NCBI GenBank assembly: GCA_037968395.1
Contig: JBBKVK010000307.1
Coordinates: 1 to 23,063, forward strand
Reading direction: 5' to 3'
From: JADKBO01 sp037968395
GTDB lineage: Bacteria; Bacteroidota; Bacteroidia; Chitinophagales; Saprospiraceae
DNA length: 23,063 nt
This document shows, piece after piece, positions 1-8,182 of the stretch. How positions within the stretch are numbered: the first letter of the stretch is position 1; every line of letters begins with the position of its first letter. The notes beneath the pieces were generated by a model. It worked only from the letters and a program-made list of their open reading frames with translations. It made no database searches and was not told where the DNA came from. The translations under genes and the position numbers were made by a program.

Positions 1-497
1 TTATTTTTCTTTGCATGATAATCTGCTATAATGTCACTCTTAATAGTTACTGTAAAATCTTCACTCATTTGCTCTCTAAAATCTACAATTACATCTCCCA
101 CTCTCCAAATAGTATGACCATTTATATAATTTGGAACAAAAGCATAATCTTTACCCAATCGACTTTTTAAGGCTGCATCAATATCTTGATTTCCTGACGT
201 AGGACCAGAGATAATTACTTTAAATAAACCTGCATCTTTATGAAAATAGTAATAAACTTCCTTCAGCTTAGCAACACCTATTGTTTTTTCATCTAATGGA
301 TCTGTATAAACTTCAATTTTTCCCTCTGTTTTTTGCAAGTTGTAAATTTTATTTAGGTTTGTTTCTAATTTGCCATTTTCTATTTTAGTCCCCCATTTTA
401 TTCCTCTAAATTCAGTGATTGCTTTGATTTCTTGTGCAGAAAGGTTAGACATGAAAATTATTGCAAATAATAAAGTTAATATTTTAGTGATATTCAT
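1..497 (-). CDS. Secreted protein of unknown function, 3' end cut by window edge
   Basis: An ATG-initiated frame (ATG at 495-497) stays open for 165 codons to the left edge; the TAA-like bases at positions 1-3 are out of frame, so the gene continues outside the window. The first ~21 residues (MNITKILTLLFAIIFMSNLSA) form a typical signal peptide ending in a good signal peptidase I site (LSA before QE). The visible mature part is a mix of beta and alpha segments with no cysteine and no motif I recognise; it contains GPTSGNQDID and a YINGHTIWRVGD stretch. The product is probably periplasmic or secreted. The start is well set by the signal peptide. The function is unknown. Confidence 0.75.
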   Translation of the reverse strand, partial: MNITKILTLLFAIIFMSNLSAQEIKAITEFRGIKWGTKIENGKLETNLNKIYNLQKTEGKIEVYTDPLDEKTIGVAKLKEVYYYFHKDAGLFKVIISGPTSGNQDIDAALKSRLGKDYAFVPNYINGHTIWRVGDVIVDFREQMSEDFTVTIKSDIIADYHAKKN

Positions 498-909
498 TTT
501 AAATATTTTTAGTGATATAATAATTCTTCGATCCGAACGATCTAACCTGACTTCGTATTAATAAAATTCTTTATAGCCTCATAAATCGAATCAGCTGATT
601 TCAACCCTCATAAAGAAGACTTAACGCATAATGCGAATTAAAGTCATTCGAGGTGAATACCTAGCTCATCCAAAATTCTATTGTTAAGTGACTAAACTGT
701 TTTGAATCCCTTGGATTTAACAGCAATCATTTCATTGATATCCTTAGTAAGGACAGAATGTTTACGTAGATCATTTTTAACAGATTTCATATTTTATTTT
801 ATTGGATTACTTACCTTACGGGTAATCATTATAAAATGTTCGGATTTTCTATGAATTGACGGTCTTGATATGTATGGGTTGTTAATTTTAAATATAATGG
901 CTCATCATA
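498..909. other. Intergenic stretch, mostly without intact genes
   Basis: This gap of about 410 bases lies downstream of the minus-strand TonB receptor gene and upstream of the truncated secreted-protein gene. It holds a possible decayed minus-strand frame (542-790, listed separately), a short perfect inverted repeat CGCAT-A-ATGCG at 625-635, and a weak hairpin GATTAC/GTAATC (805-810 with 822-827) that is not followed by a convincing T run on either strand. I see no RNA gene and no clear promoter consensus. Confidence 0.5.
542..790 (-). pseudogene. Possible degenerate reading frame (32-codon ORF plus shifted continuation)
   Basis: On the minus strand an ATG at 788-790, preceded by the A/T-rich leader usual in Bacteroidota, opens a 32-codon frame (692-790) beginning MKSVKNDLRKHSVLTKDINE. 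After its TAG the same frame continues as SLNNRILDELGIHLE and stops again. Two further segments in other frames, FNSHYALSLLYEG and GLKSADSIYEAIKNFINTKSG, run on almost without a gap to the TAG at 542-544. Read together they resemble one soluble, helix-rich protein of about 80 residues broken by one in-frame stop and two frameshifts. The alternatives are an intact 32-residue small protein followed by noise, or no gene at all. I cannot name a family. Confidence 0.25.
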
Positions 910-3159
910 TTAAAATTTGTACCTCAACATTACTTTTAGATTTCTTGGAGCTCCAGGTGTAAAGTGTAGTTCTTCTACGGGTGCAGACTCATTTATCAAT
1001 CTTGAGGTGGTAGCAAACTGAGCTTCGTTCCATTCCTTATTTAATAAATTGTTTATAGACATTCCAAGACTATAATTTTTCCATTCATAAGTTGAATTTA
1101 GATCTATTATAGTGTAGCCTTTAGCAGTGATGGATCCATTTTCGTTGGCAGGTCTATCGTCTATATACTTATACCTCATGCTCAAGGATAACCCTTTTCG
1201 TCCCTTAAATGTCAAACCTCCAGAAGAAGTGAGCCTTGGTGCTAATGGAATTATTGATGTACTTTCATTTTCTAAAGACTTGGGATTAGCGTAGTTTAAA
1301 TCTGTGTCTAAAAATAAATGTTTTGTAATTTGATACCTCAAACTCAAATCGACTCCGGTTCTTTGAGAGGCTCCATTTGGCACTACAACTCCTTCGTCTC
1401 CAACATATGTAAACTCTTGATTAGAATGTAAATACCATAGGGCTGTATTTATCCAAACCTTATTTATTGGTTTCCATACTATACCTAAGTCACTTCCAAA
1501 TACTTTGGGAACGAACTCGTTAATCTCATTCAAGCTTATACCAGCAATAGTTCTTGTATCATTAGAATGAAAACCATATCCAGCCTTTGCATATAATTGT
1601 AAAGATCTGGAAATGTTATGGTATATATTGATTTTAGGGCTTACAAGATATTTATTGAAGTTTTTATAATCATAAGAAGGTGAAAGCTTATTATGATACC
1701 CGAAATCAAAGTAATCCAATCTTATGCTTGGGTTTATTATCGTATTACCAATAGTGTAAGTAGAAGTGAAGTAAGTAAACAAGTTGCTTTCATTGATGTC
1801 TCCTAACGATATTCTCTCCAAGTTTTCTACCCTGTTTTTAGTATGTGACAATTCACTATCATTAATAATATCTGTCCTCATTCCTATGTTCCACTCCAAC
1901 TCTAGCTCATTATCAAATAATTGTAATGAATTAAAATATCCAGTATTTACACCAAAGATGTTTCTGTGTTCTTTTTGTTTGATTTGATCCCCATTCACTG
2001 TATCATTTAAGTAGAATGTGAAGTTAGAAAACAACTCAAAATCATATTGGCTAAAGTAAGCATTGGTCTTTATAGCCGAATGCTTATTTAAGAACCGTCT
2101 ATGATTAAATTGTACATTCATTCGACTTGTAGACCCTCCTTCTGTAGGGTCTACGCTTCCATATCTGCTGATGGAGCCATTGTCTACTAATCTTTGTGGT
2201 ATTTGACCAGAGGCATCCCATTTACTTGTAAAATTTGAAACGGTTAATGAGTACTTATTGGCATCATTAGGGTTTAATACGATTTTACCCATGATATTCA
2301 AACGATTGAAGTTTTGGCTAGATTCAAATGGCCCATCTGAAATCAAATATTCACTGCCTACATAAGCATTGTATTTATCATTATTATTTGATGATAAATC
2401 TATGAGAGTGACCAACCTTTTAGAATTGAAAGCCCCAATTTCTAAGCCAACAGTACTTTTCTTAATGTCATCTTTGATTTTGAAATTAGCGAATCCAGCT
2501 GTTGCAAAATTACCTTGATTTGCAGTATAAGGTCCTTTACCAAAATCAATATTCTCTATTGTCTCGGGGATGATAAAGTGTAGATCTGCGTATCCTTGAC
2601 CATGTGCATGTGATACCATGTTTACTGGCATTCCATCCACTTGGATACTGATGTCAGTACCATGGTCAAGGTCAAAACCTCTTAAAAATATTTGTTCGGC
2701 TTTACCTCCACCAGCATGTTGAGCTATAAATAAACCCGGCACTCTTGTCAAGATTTCTTGAGAGGATATTACTGGCCTAGTCAAGAGATCAATTTTAGAT
2801 ACTTCACTAGAAGCTTTAGTTTGCGCAACCACTTGTATTTGGTCCATCATAAATGCTGCTTCTACCATTTTTACTTGAATCGAACTAGTCGTTTCTTGCT
2901 TCGATACGGGTAGCTTGATGGTTTCGTACCCAAGGTATGAAATAGTTAAAGTATCTAGATCTGTTAAGTTTGCAATTGTAAAATACCCTTTATTGTTAGT
3001 GTGGGTATGACTTTGAACAGTGTTATAGATGATCGCTCCTTCTATGCTATTACTTTTATCATTAATAACATAGCCACTTACTTTTTGAGCACTGGTACTC
3101 ATAGGAAATAGGCAAATAATAATTAAATTATAGATATAGAAATGAAGAGGGTTTTTCAT
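910..3159 (-). CDS. TonB-dependent receptor with histidine-rich plug
   Basis: A 749-residue outer-membrane active transporter expected to import a bulky or scarce substrate using TonB/ExbBD energy. Residues 1-24 are a signal peptide (MSTSA before QKV). Residues about 25-100 are a carboxypeptidase-regulatory-like (CarboxypepD_reg) beta domain with SYLGYE, followed by the short TonB-contact region. Residues about 115-230 are the plug (ILTRVPGL, QIFLRGFDLDHGTD, VDGMPVNM). The rest is the 22-strand barrel, ending RNLKVMLRYKF with the terminal aromatic that barrels need. The plug carries His148, His166, His184, His186 and His194 (DHGTD, SHAHGQGYADLHF), which could bind metal; that is inference. 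No STN signalling domain precedes the plug, so classical FecI/FecR-style signalling is not expected. No SusD partner is adjacent. Substrate unknown. Confidence 0.93.
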   Translation of the reverse strand: MKNPLHFYIYNLIIICLFPMSTSAQKVSGYVINDKSNSIEGAIIYNTVQSHTHTNNKGYFTIANLTDLDTLTISYLGYETIKLPVSKQETTSSIQVKMVEAAFMMDQIQVVAQTKASSEVSKIDLLTRPVISSQEILTRVPGLFIAQHAGGGKAEQIFLRGFDLDHGTDISIQVDGMPVNMVSHAHGQGYADLHFIIPETIENIDFGKGPYTANQGNFATAGFANFKIKDDIKKSTVGLEIGAFNSKRLVTLIDLSSNNNDKYNAYVGSEYLISDGPFESSQNFNRLNIMGKIVLNPNDANKYSLTVSNFTSKWDASGQIPQRLVDNGSISRYGSVDPTEGGSTSRMNVQFNHRRFLNKHSAIKTNAYFSQYDFELFSNFTFYLNDTVNGDQIKQKEHRNIFGVNTGYFNSLQLFDNELELEWNIGMRTDIINDSELSHTKNRVENLERISLGDINESNLFTYFTSTYTIGNTIINPSIRLDYFDFGYHNKLSPSYDYKNFNKYLVSPKINIYHNISRSLQLYAKAGYGFHSNDTRTIAGISLNEINEFVPKVFGSDLGIVWKPINKVWINTALWYLHSNQEFTYVGDEGVVVPNGASQRTGVDLSLRYQITKHLFLDTDLNYANPKSLENESTSIIPLAPRLTSSGGLTFKGRKGLSLSMRYKYIDDRPANENGSITAKGYTIIDLNSTYEWKNYSLGMSINNLLNKEWNEAQFATTSRLINESAPVEELHFTPGAPRNLKVMLRYKF

Positions 3160-3319
3160 GTTTAGCTAATTAACAATATAAATAAATCACTATCTGTCTA
3201 AATTCTATTTAAACAAATACAACTAAATCAATTACGAGTAGAACTTAAGTTTTGGATTTTAATAAATGCTTTAATTAATATAATTATGATTTGTACCTAA
3301 GCCGTTCAAGGAGGGAATA

Positions 3320-3379
3320 ATGATTATAATAAGTCTAGGAATATCGAACATTTATTATTCAATTACATTAAATGAATAG
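3320..3379 (+). CDS. Possible 19-residue leader peptide with a canonical Shine-Dalgarno
   Basis: In the divergent gap before the sigma factor gene, AAGGAGGG (3308-3315) lies five bases before an ATG that opens a 19-codon frame, rich in Ile and Ser/Tyr (MIIISLGISNIYYSITLNE), ending in TAG. A near-perfect Shine-Dalgarno is unusual in Bacteroidota, whose genes mostly have A-rich leaders. The frame ends 79 bases before the sigma factor start, where a leader peptide could sit. It could equally be chance in an AT-rich gap; nothing shows that it is translated. Confidence 0.2.
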   Translation: MIIISLGISNIYYSITLNE

Positions 3380-3458
3380 AAAAAGGAAAATGTACCTACA
3401 TTTTTTATACCTTTAATTCTAGCAACATAGTTTTTAATCTGCCTTTAAATATTTAATA

Positions 3459-4064
3459 TTGATTACTGACAAAGAAATAATCCAGTTTATTAAACTCAAA
3501 GATGAGCAAGGTCTGAGGTTGTTATATAAGCATTACTCCAACTCTCTTTTTGGTATATCATATAGAGTGCTTAACAACGAAGCATTTGCTGAAGATGCCC
3601 TACAACAATCATTTTTAAAGATATGGAATAATGTAGATCAGTATGATTCTGACAAATCTATTTTATTTACTTGGATGTCTAATATTGTAAGAAATACAGC
3701 GATTGATATTAGGCGATTAAAATCCTTTGAGAAAGAATCTAAAACCATTTCGATAGAACCTAACGTATATAAAGGAGAAGTGGTTAGTGATGATCATTCT
3801 AAAATGGATATAGACTATTTACTTTCAAAAGTAGATGAAAAGTATTCAATTATTTTAGAACACCTTTATTTAAAAGGGTATTCTCAAAGTGAATTGGCAG
3901 AAAAGTTGGACTTACCTATTGGCACGATAAAAACAAGGGTAAAAAAAGCAATTGATTTGTTAAGAGATCATCTTAGAGGCGAGGAGAAAACATTTTTAGG
4001 AATGTTCTCTTGGATAACATTAATTAATATCTTAATACTATTGTTGTGGATATACGTGAAGTAA
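3459..4064 (+). CDS. ECF-type RNA polymerase sigma factor with C-terminal membrane tail
   Basis: A 201-residue sigma-70 family factor of the extracytoplasmic-function type. Region 2 spans about residues 22-88 (LLYKHYSNSLFGISYRVL, then FTWMSNIVRNTAIDIRRL, the -10 and core-binding helices). Region 4 spans about 118-172 (YSQSELAEKLDLPIGTIKTR is the helix-turn-helix). The start is TTG at 3459: a TAA at 3447-3449 closes the frame just upstream and no ATG is available, while region 2 begins close behind, so TTG is the only sensible start. Residues 179-200 (FLGMFSWITLINILILLLWIYV) form a strongly hydrophobic segment long enough to span the membrane, which most ECF factors lack. It overlaps the next gene by 19 bases, so the pair is translationally coupled. 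The expected role is transcription of envelope genes when released from its anti-sigma. Confidence 0.93.
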   Translation: MITDKEIIQFIKLKDEQGLRLLYKHYSNSLFGISYRVLNNEAFAEDALQQSFLKIWNNVDQYDSDKSILFTWMSNIVRNTAIDIRRLKSFEKESKTISIEPNVYKGEVVSDDHSKMDIDYLLSKVDEKYSIILEHLYLKGYSQSELAEKLDLPIGTIKTRVKKAIDLLRDHLRGEEKTFLGMFSWITLINILILLLWIYVK

Positions 4065-4828
4065 GGGAATCTGGGTTGTTAGAGCAATATGTCTTAGGCT
4101 TATTGTCAGAAGTAGAACAAAAACAAGTGGAGAGTTATCTATCAGAGTATCCAGAATTAAAAAGTGATATATTTTCTATACAAGGTGCTTTACAGAAGTA
4201 TGCAGAAACATATGGTATTCAACCAAAACCTCTTTTGGAGGGTAAAATACTTGAAGAAATTAGATCAAGGGGTGGAATTACTAATAACAGTGCCATTGGA
4301 GATAAAACTAAATCAAATAACATTAACCTTTGGTCTGGCTTGACAGTATTGCTAGGATTGGTGGCTTTAGGTACACTATGGTATAGTTATAAATTAATTG
4401 ATGAAAATAAAGATTTAAAATCTACCATTAAGGAAACTATATTAGCATGTGACTCGGTAGACCAGATAAATAAAACTTACATTAAGTATTACGAAAGTAT
4501 GTTGTCTTTTGAGACTACTAAATTGGATTTCACACCAACAAAAGGCTATCCAGAAGTTGGATTAAAGTTTTATTATAATCCTACACAAAAGGAGAATTTC
4601 ATTCAAATAAACAACTTGCCTGTGATTGACTCGAATCATACATTCCAATTGTGGTCATTGAAAGAAGGAGAAGCACCAATTCCACTGGATTTATTTACAG
4701 GACAAAAAGGTGCAGTACTCCCTGTTAAGTTTATAGACGGTACAAAGACTTACGCTATAACCATTGAAAAAGCGGGTGGGGTAGAAAGCCCAACTTTGGA
4801 TCGATTGATTGGCACTGTAGGGGTTTAA
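4046..4828 (+). CDS. RskA-type anti-sigma factor (membrane)
   Basis: A 260-residue single-pass membrane protein that should bind the preceding sigma factor in the cytoplasm. The N-terminal 70 residues (ESGLLEQYVLGLLSEVEQKQ) are the usual anti-sigma helical domain that opens with a (L)LEQYVLG-type segment. A transmembrane helix lies at about 94-114. The C-terminal domain, about 155-260, is RskA-like, with NHTFQLWSLKEGEAPIPL and a terminal EKAGGVESPTLDRLIGTVGV pattern, and faces the periplasm. The start is GTG at 4046, inside the sigma gene; the family normally begins just before the xESGxLEQYVLG segment, which supports it. In characterised RskA systems, regulated proteolysis releases the sigma factor; here that is inferred. 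It is not a FecR-type protein, although TonB receptors flank it. Confidence 0.92.
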   Translation: MDIREVRESGLLEQYVLGLLSEVEQKQVESYLSEYPELKSDIFSIQGALQKYAETYGIQPKPLLEGKILEEIRSRGGITNNSAIGDKTKSNNINLWSGLTVLLGLVALGTLWYSYKLIDENKDLKSTIKETILACDSVDQINKTYIKYYESMLSFETTKLDFTPTKGYPEVGLKFYYNPTQKENFIQINNLPVIDSNHTFQLWSLKEGEAPIPLDLFTGQKGAVLPVKFIDGTKTYAITIEKAGGVESPTLDRLIGTVGV

Positions 4829-5265
4829 ATCTGATAGTAGATACTTCTTATCTTACATAGGCCTATCATCAATGATATTAAGTTTAGGGTATGTCCTTAA
4901 TTCCTTTATAAGCCTCAAATTTTATACCAAGAATTTATTCATATACTAAGACTGTAGTTATAAAACATATCATTTTCAGATTCTCAATTTGAAAGGTCTT
5001 CCAAAAATAATAGCTCTTTTCTTAGAAGATCTAGATATTTATTTACTTTTTTTGGTTAACCTGGTGGAAGTAAGCCATTTTTCAAACTAGTAGTTTTTTA
5101 TATATTTTAATTATAATAAGTTTTTAGTCTCTTATTCATGAAATTAGAAGTAAGATTTTTTTTCGTAAAAAAAACATGGTTAATAGTTTTTGCTTAAGAT
5201 TTTAAAATATTAGCTTTATACATTATTTTCAATCATTCATTTATTTAATAATCAAACAAAATTGT
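4829..5265. other. Long leader/intergenic region between anti-sigma and TonB receptor genes
   Basis: A gap of 437 bases, very AT-rich, without a credible gene. It holds a candidate promoter (listed separately) and a weak hairpin, GGTCTTC (about 4997-5003) with GAAGATC (about 5027-5033), whose 23-base loop makes it a poor terminator. The palindrome TAGGCCTA (about 4858-4865) lies just after the anti-sigma stop. The size of the gap argues that the second TonB receptor is transcribed from its own promoter rather than as the third gene of the sigma operon. Confidence 0.5.
5190..5218 (+). promoter_or_regulatory. Candidate promoter for the second TonB receptor
   Basis: TTG at 5190-5192 and TAGCTTTA at 5211-5218 (one mismatch to TAnnTTTG) are separated by 18 bases, within the range used by the Bacteroidota housekeeping sigma factor. 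The start codon is 47 bases further on. It could also be the target of the neighbouring ECF factor, whose consensus is unknown. Confidence 0.35.
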
Positions 5266-8094
5266 ATGAAAAACTACTACAAACTAATTATGTTTTTTTT
5301 GCTTACTCCAATTATTGGGTTTTCCCAATCTTTGTCGGGTATTGTCACTTCTGGCGGAGAGCCAGTCATAGGGGCTAACATTTCAGTATCGGCAGGTGAT
5401 ATTGGTACTATTACCGATTTTGATGGGCGATATAGTCTTAAACTAAAACCAGGGTCCCATAAAGTTATAGTGAGTTATTTGGGATTTGGCTCACAAACAA
5501 TGGAAGTTACTTTAGCTGCTGGAGAAGCAAAAACATGGGATGTTGAGCTTAAGGAAGATGGTGTTTTATTTCAAGATGTCATTGTCGTTGGTTCGAGAAC
5601 TGCTCCTAGAAGCTCTACAACTACTCCTTTGCCTGTCGACGTTATTTCAGCAGCAGATCTGATTTCTACTGGACAGACTACTTTTGATAAGTCATTGCAA
5701 TATAGAATTCCTTCTTTTAATACGGTACAAACACCAGTAAATGATGCGACTTCATTATTAGATCCATATGAAATCAGAAATATGGGCCCAAGTAGAACGT
5801 TAATACTTATTAATGGTAAGCGGAAGAACATGAGTTCATTATTATATACTCAGACTTCGCCAGGTAGGGGAGAAACAGGTGCTGATATTTCGGCTATACC
5901 TACAGACATGATTAAAAGAGTGGAAATATTGAGAGATGGTGCATCTGCACAATATGGATCAGATGCAATAGCAGGAGTAATGAATATTATATTAAAAGAT
6001 GCAACTGATGCAGGGAGCCTTACACTTAGAACAGGTATAACGTCAGCAGGAGATGGAGCATCTTATGGAATTGCTTTTAACAATGGTATGCCTCTTGGTA
6101 AGGGTGGATATTTAAACTATACAGCTGATTTGTCAAAAACTGAATTAGCAAATAGACCAGGAACTGTGGACGCAGATGCTGAAGCTGATGGTGATTTAGG
6201 ATTTGGCGCTGACTTAGGTGAAGTAAAAGCATTCTTAAATAAATATCCTGATGCAGGTAATATCAACGGATCTCCTGAAACTACAGCAATGAAATTTGCA
6301 GTAAATGGAGGTAAAAAATTAGGTTCTGCAGGCGAAGTATATGCTAATGCAGCCTATGTTTATAAGAAAGTAAATAGTTACGCCAATTACAGAACTCCAT
6401 ATTGGAGAACTGAAGCAGATTTCCCTTATCTAAAGGACTTTTTTGGTGTTGATGATGGAAAAGGAAATAAAGTTTATGAAGGATATGTTCCTACTTTTGA
6501 AGGAAACTTAAATGACTACAATGGAACAGTTGGGTTTAAAACAGAAAAATTTGGTTGGATAACTGATGCTAGTTTTACAACAGGTGGAAATGAGCAAACA
6601 TATACAGTTAGTAATTCTCACAACAGAAATGGCATTCAAATACCTACACAAGTATTAGGAGATTTGAATGGAAATGGTGTTATAGATGCAGATGAAATAA
6701 TCCTTGGTGGAAATAAATATAGAGAAAATAGCCCTATCGTTTTTTACCCAGGTGGAACAAGATTTACACATAATGTAGCCAATATTGATGTTACAAGAAG
6801 GCTGTCTGACATGGTAGGTATTGCATTTGGTTCTGAGTTTAGAACTGAAAATTTCACAATTATTGAGGGCGATCTTTCATCTTATGAAGATGGAGGTGCC
6901 GATTCTTTCGCAGGAAATGATCCTCGAAATTCTGGTAAATTTAATAGATATAATATTGGAGGATATTTAGATGCAGCATTTGACTTGACAGATGATTTCT
7001 TAATAAACGGTACAGTTAGATATGAAAACTATTCTGATTTTGGTGATGCTTTTGTATATAAGTTGAGCTCTAGATATAAATTTATGGAAGATAAAGTGAC
7101 TCTTAGAGGATCTTATTCTACTGGTTTCAAAGCTCCTTCATTACACCAGATTTTCACACAAAAGGCTCAGTATAGCTTTGTACCTGGTCAAGGAATCCAA
7201 GTTGGAGGTTTGATCTCTAATGTATCTAGAGAAGCAAGACTTTTGGGTCTTCCATCTTTGAATCCTGAAAAGTCTACTAACTTAACAGTTGGTTTCGGTC
7301 TTAGACCATCATCAGACTTTAGCATTACAGTAGATTACTACAACATTCAAGTAAAAGATAGAATAATTTTGAGTACTGAGATTGGAGGTACTGACGTAGG
7401 TAATACAGAATTGGATCAAATACTTCAAGATAATAACTTATCTGATTTATCATTCTTTGTAAATGGCTTGGATACGAGAACATCAGGATTAGATGTAGTA
7501 TTAGGTTATAGAGGCTTGAAACTGGGTGGAAACACTTTAGGACTAAATCTTTCTGGTAACTATACAATACAAAATGAAAGAGATGGTAATGTAAAGAACC
7601 CTTCGTTAGTAGAGCAAGCAGGTCAATCCGTAGCAAATGCGACTCAAGAAGCCTTATTCTTTACTTCAAGACCTAAATTTAAAGCAATCTTAGGATTGGA
7701 TTACAAACTAGATAAATTAATGCTATCATTGAATAATACCGTTTTTGGACCTACTCAATTTAAGCAACAAGGTTTAGATGCTAATTTATACACTGAGTTT
7801 GAAACTAAACTTGTAACAGATTTAGCTATCTCTTATCAAGTTTCTGAAAGATCAACGGTGGCTTTGAATGTCAATAATATATTTAATGTTCTACCAAAGT
7901 GGTCTTACAAAGCTGAAAATGCAGCAGGTCAAGCACTTATCGATGCGCCTGGTACTAATGATGTAGGTGGAGCTTTATGGGCAAATACAAATTTGATTAC
8001 ATTCAACAATAGATACAGTCAAATGACTTATGATGGATACCATTTTAGTCAGTTAGGTACTTTGTTTAACCTAAGTTGGACAATAGGTTTATAA
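5266..8094 (+). CDS. TonB-dependent receptor (large, iron-complex-receptor type) with EF-hand-like loop
   Basis: A 942-residue outer-membrane receptor. Residues 1-20 are a signal peptide (IIGFSQ). Residues about 22-96 are a CarboxypepD_reg-like domain (GEPVIGANISV, DGRYSLKL, SYLGFG). The plug spans about 115-245, with LILINGKRKN and VEILRDGASAQYGSDAIAGVMNIIL, typical of the iron-complex/siderophore-like receptor group rather than SusC. The barrel follows and ends FSQLGTLFNLSWTIGL, a slightly unusual terminal Leu. A surface-side region at residues 466-477 reads DLNGNGVIDADE, a full EF-hand/dockerin-type calcium loop with Asp/Asn at positions 1, 3, 5 and 9, Gly at 6 and Glu at 12. No SusD-like gene is next to it. 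It lies behind the sigma/anti-sigma pair and could be a target; substrate unknown. Confidence 0.93.
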   Translation: MKNYYKLIMFFLLTPIIGFSQSLSGIVTSGGEPVIGANISVSAGDIGTITDFDGRYSLKLKPGSHKVIVSYLGFGSQTMEVTLAAGEAKTWDVELKEDGVLFQDVIVVGSRTAPRSSTTTPLPVDVISAADLISTGQTTFDKSLQYRIPSFNTVQTPVNDATSLLDPYEIRNMGPSRTLILINGKRKNMSSLLYTQTSPGRGETGADISAIPTDMIKRVEILRDGASAQYGSDAIAGVMNIILKDATDAGSLTLRTGITSAGDGASYGIAFNNGMPLGKGGYLNYTADLSKTELANRPGTVDADAEADGDLGFGADLGEVKAFLNKYPDAGNINGSPETTAMKFAVNGGKKLGSAGEVYANAAYVYKKVNSYANYRTPYWRTEADFPYLKDFFGVDDGKGNKVYEGYVPTFEGNLNDYNGTVGFKTEKFGWITDASFTTGGNEQTYTVSNSHNRNGIQIPTQVLGDLNGNGVIDADEIILGGNKYRENSPIVFYPGGTRFTHNVANIDVTRRLSDMVGIAFGSEFRTENFTIIEGDLSSYEDGGADSFAGNDPRNSGKFNRYNIGGYLDAAFDLTDDFLINGTVRYENYSDFGDAFVYKLSSRYKFMEDKVTLRGSYSTGFKAPSLHQIFTQKAQYSFVPGQGIQVGGLISNVSREARLLGLPSLNPEKSTNLTVGFGLRPSSDFSITVDYYNIQVKDRIILSTEIGGTDVGNTELDQILQDNNLSDLSFFVNGLDTRTSGLDVVLGYRGLKLGGNTLGLNLSGNYTIQNERDGNVKNPSLVEQAGQSVANATQEALFFTSRPKFKAILGLDYKLDKLMLSLNNTVFGPTQFKQQGLDANLYTEFETKLVTDLAISYQVSERSTVALNVNNIFNVLPKWSYKAENAAGQALIDAPGTNDVGGALWANTNLITFNNRYSQMTYDGYHFSQLGTLFNLSWTIGL

Positions 8095-8143
8095 TTTAAA
8101 GATTTACTTTTAGCGAGTATAATCTAAAAGTTTTATAGTAATG

Positions 8144-8182
8144 AATAGAGGTGAGGTCGAAAAATTTCGCCTCTATTTTTTT
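8144..8182 (+). terminator. Rho-independent terminator after the second TonB receptor
   Basis: AATAGAGG (8144-8151) pairs with CCTCTATT (8170-8177), with further CGAAA/TTTCG pairing inside, and a T run follows to 8182. It ends the plus-strand receptor transcript. Its 3' arm overlaps the stop codon of the convergent methyltransferase gene; without a T run on the other strand it is less convincing for that gene. Confidence 0.75.

Noticed and set aside
370..561. Plus-strand frame of 63 codons near the left edge.
   Set aside because: It lies antisense to the signal-peptide-bearing secreted-protein gene and runs into the gap; the minus-strand frame explains the region better.
805..827. Hairpin GATTAC/GTAATC as terminator of the minus-strand TonB receptor.
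   Set aside because: The stem is only six pairs with an 11-base loop and no T run follows on the minus strand.
3459..4828. Classical FecI/FecR iron-signalling system with the adjacent TonB receptors.
   Set aside because: The anti-sigma has an RskA-type C-terminal domain, not FecR, and neither receptor has an STN domain before its plug.
5266..8094. SusC of a polysaccharide-utilisation locus.
   Set aside because: No SusD-like lipoprotein or glycoside hydrolase follows, and the plug resembles the iron-complex receptor group.
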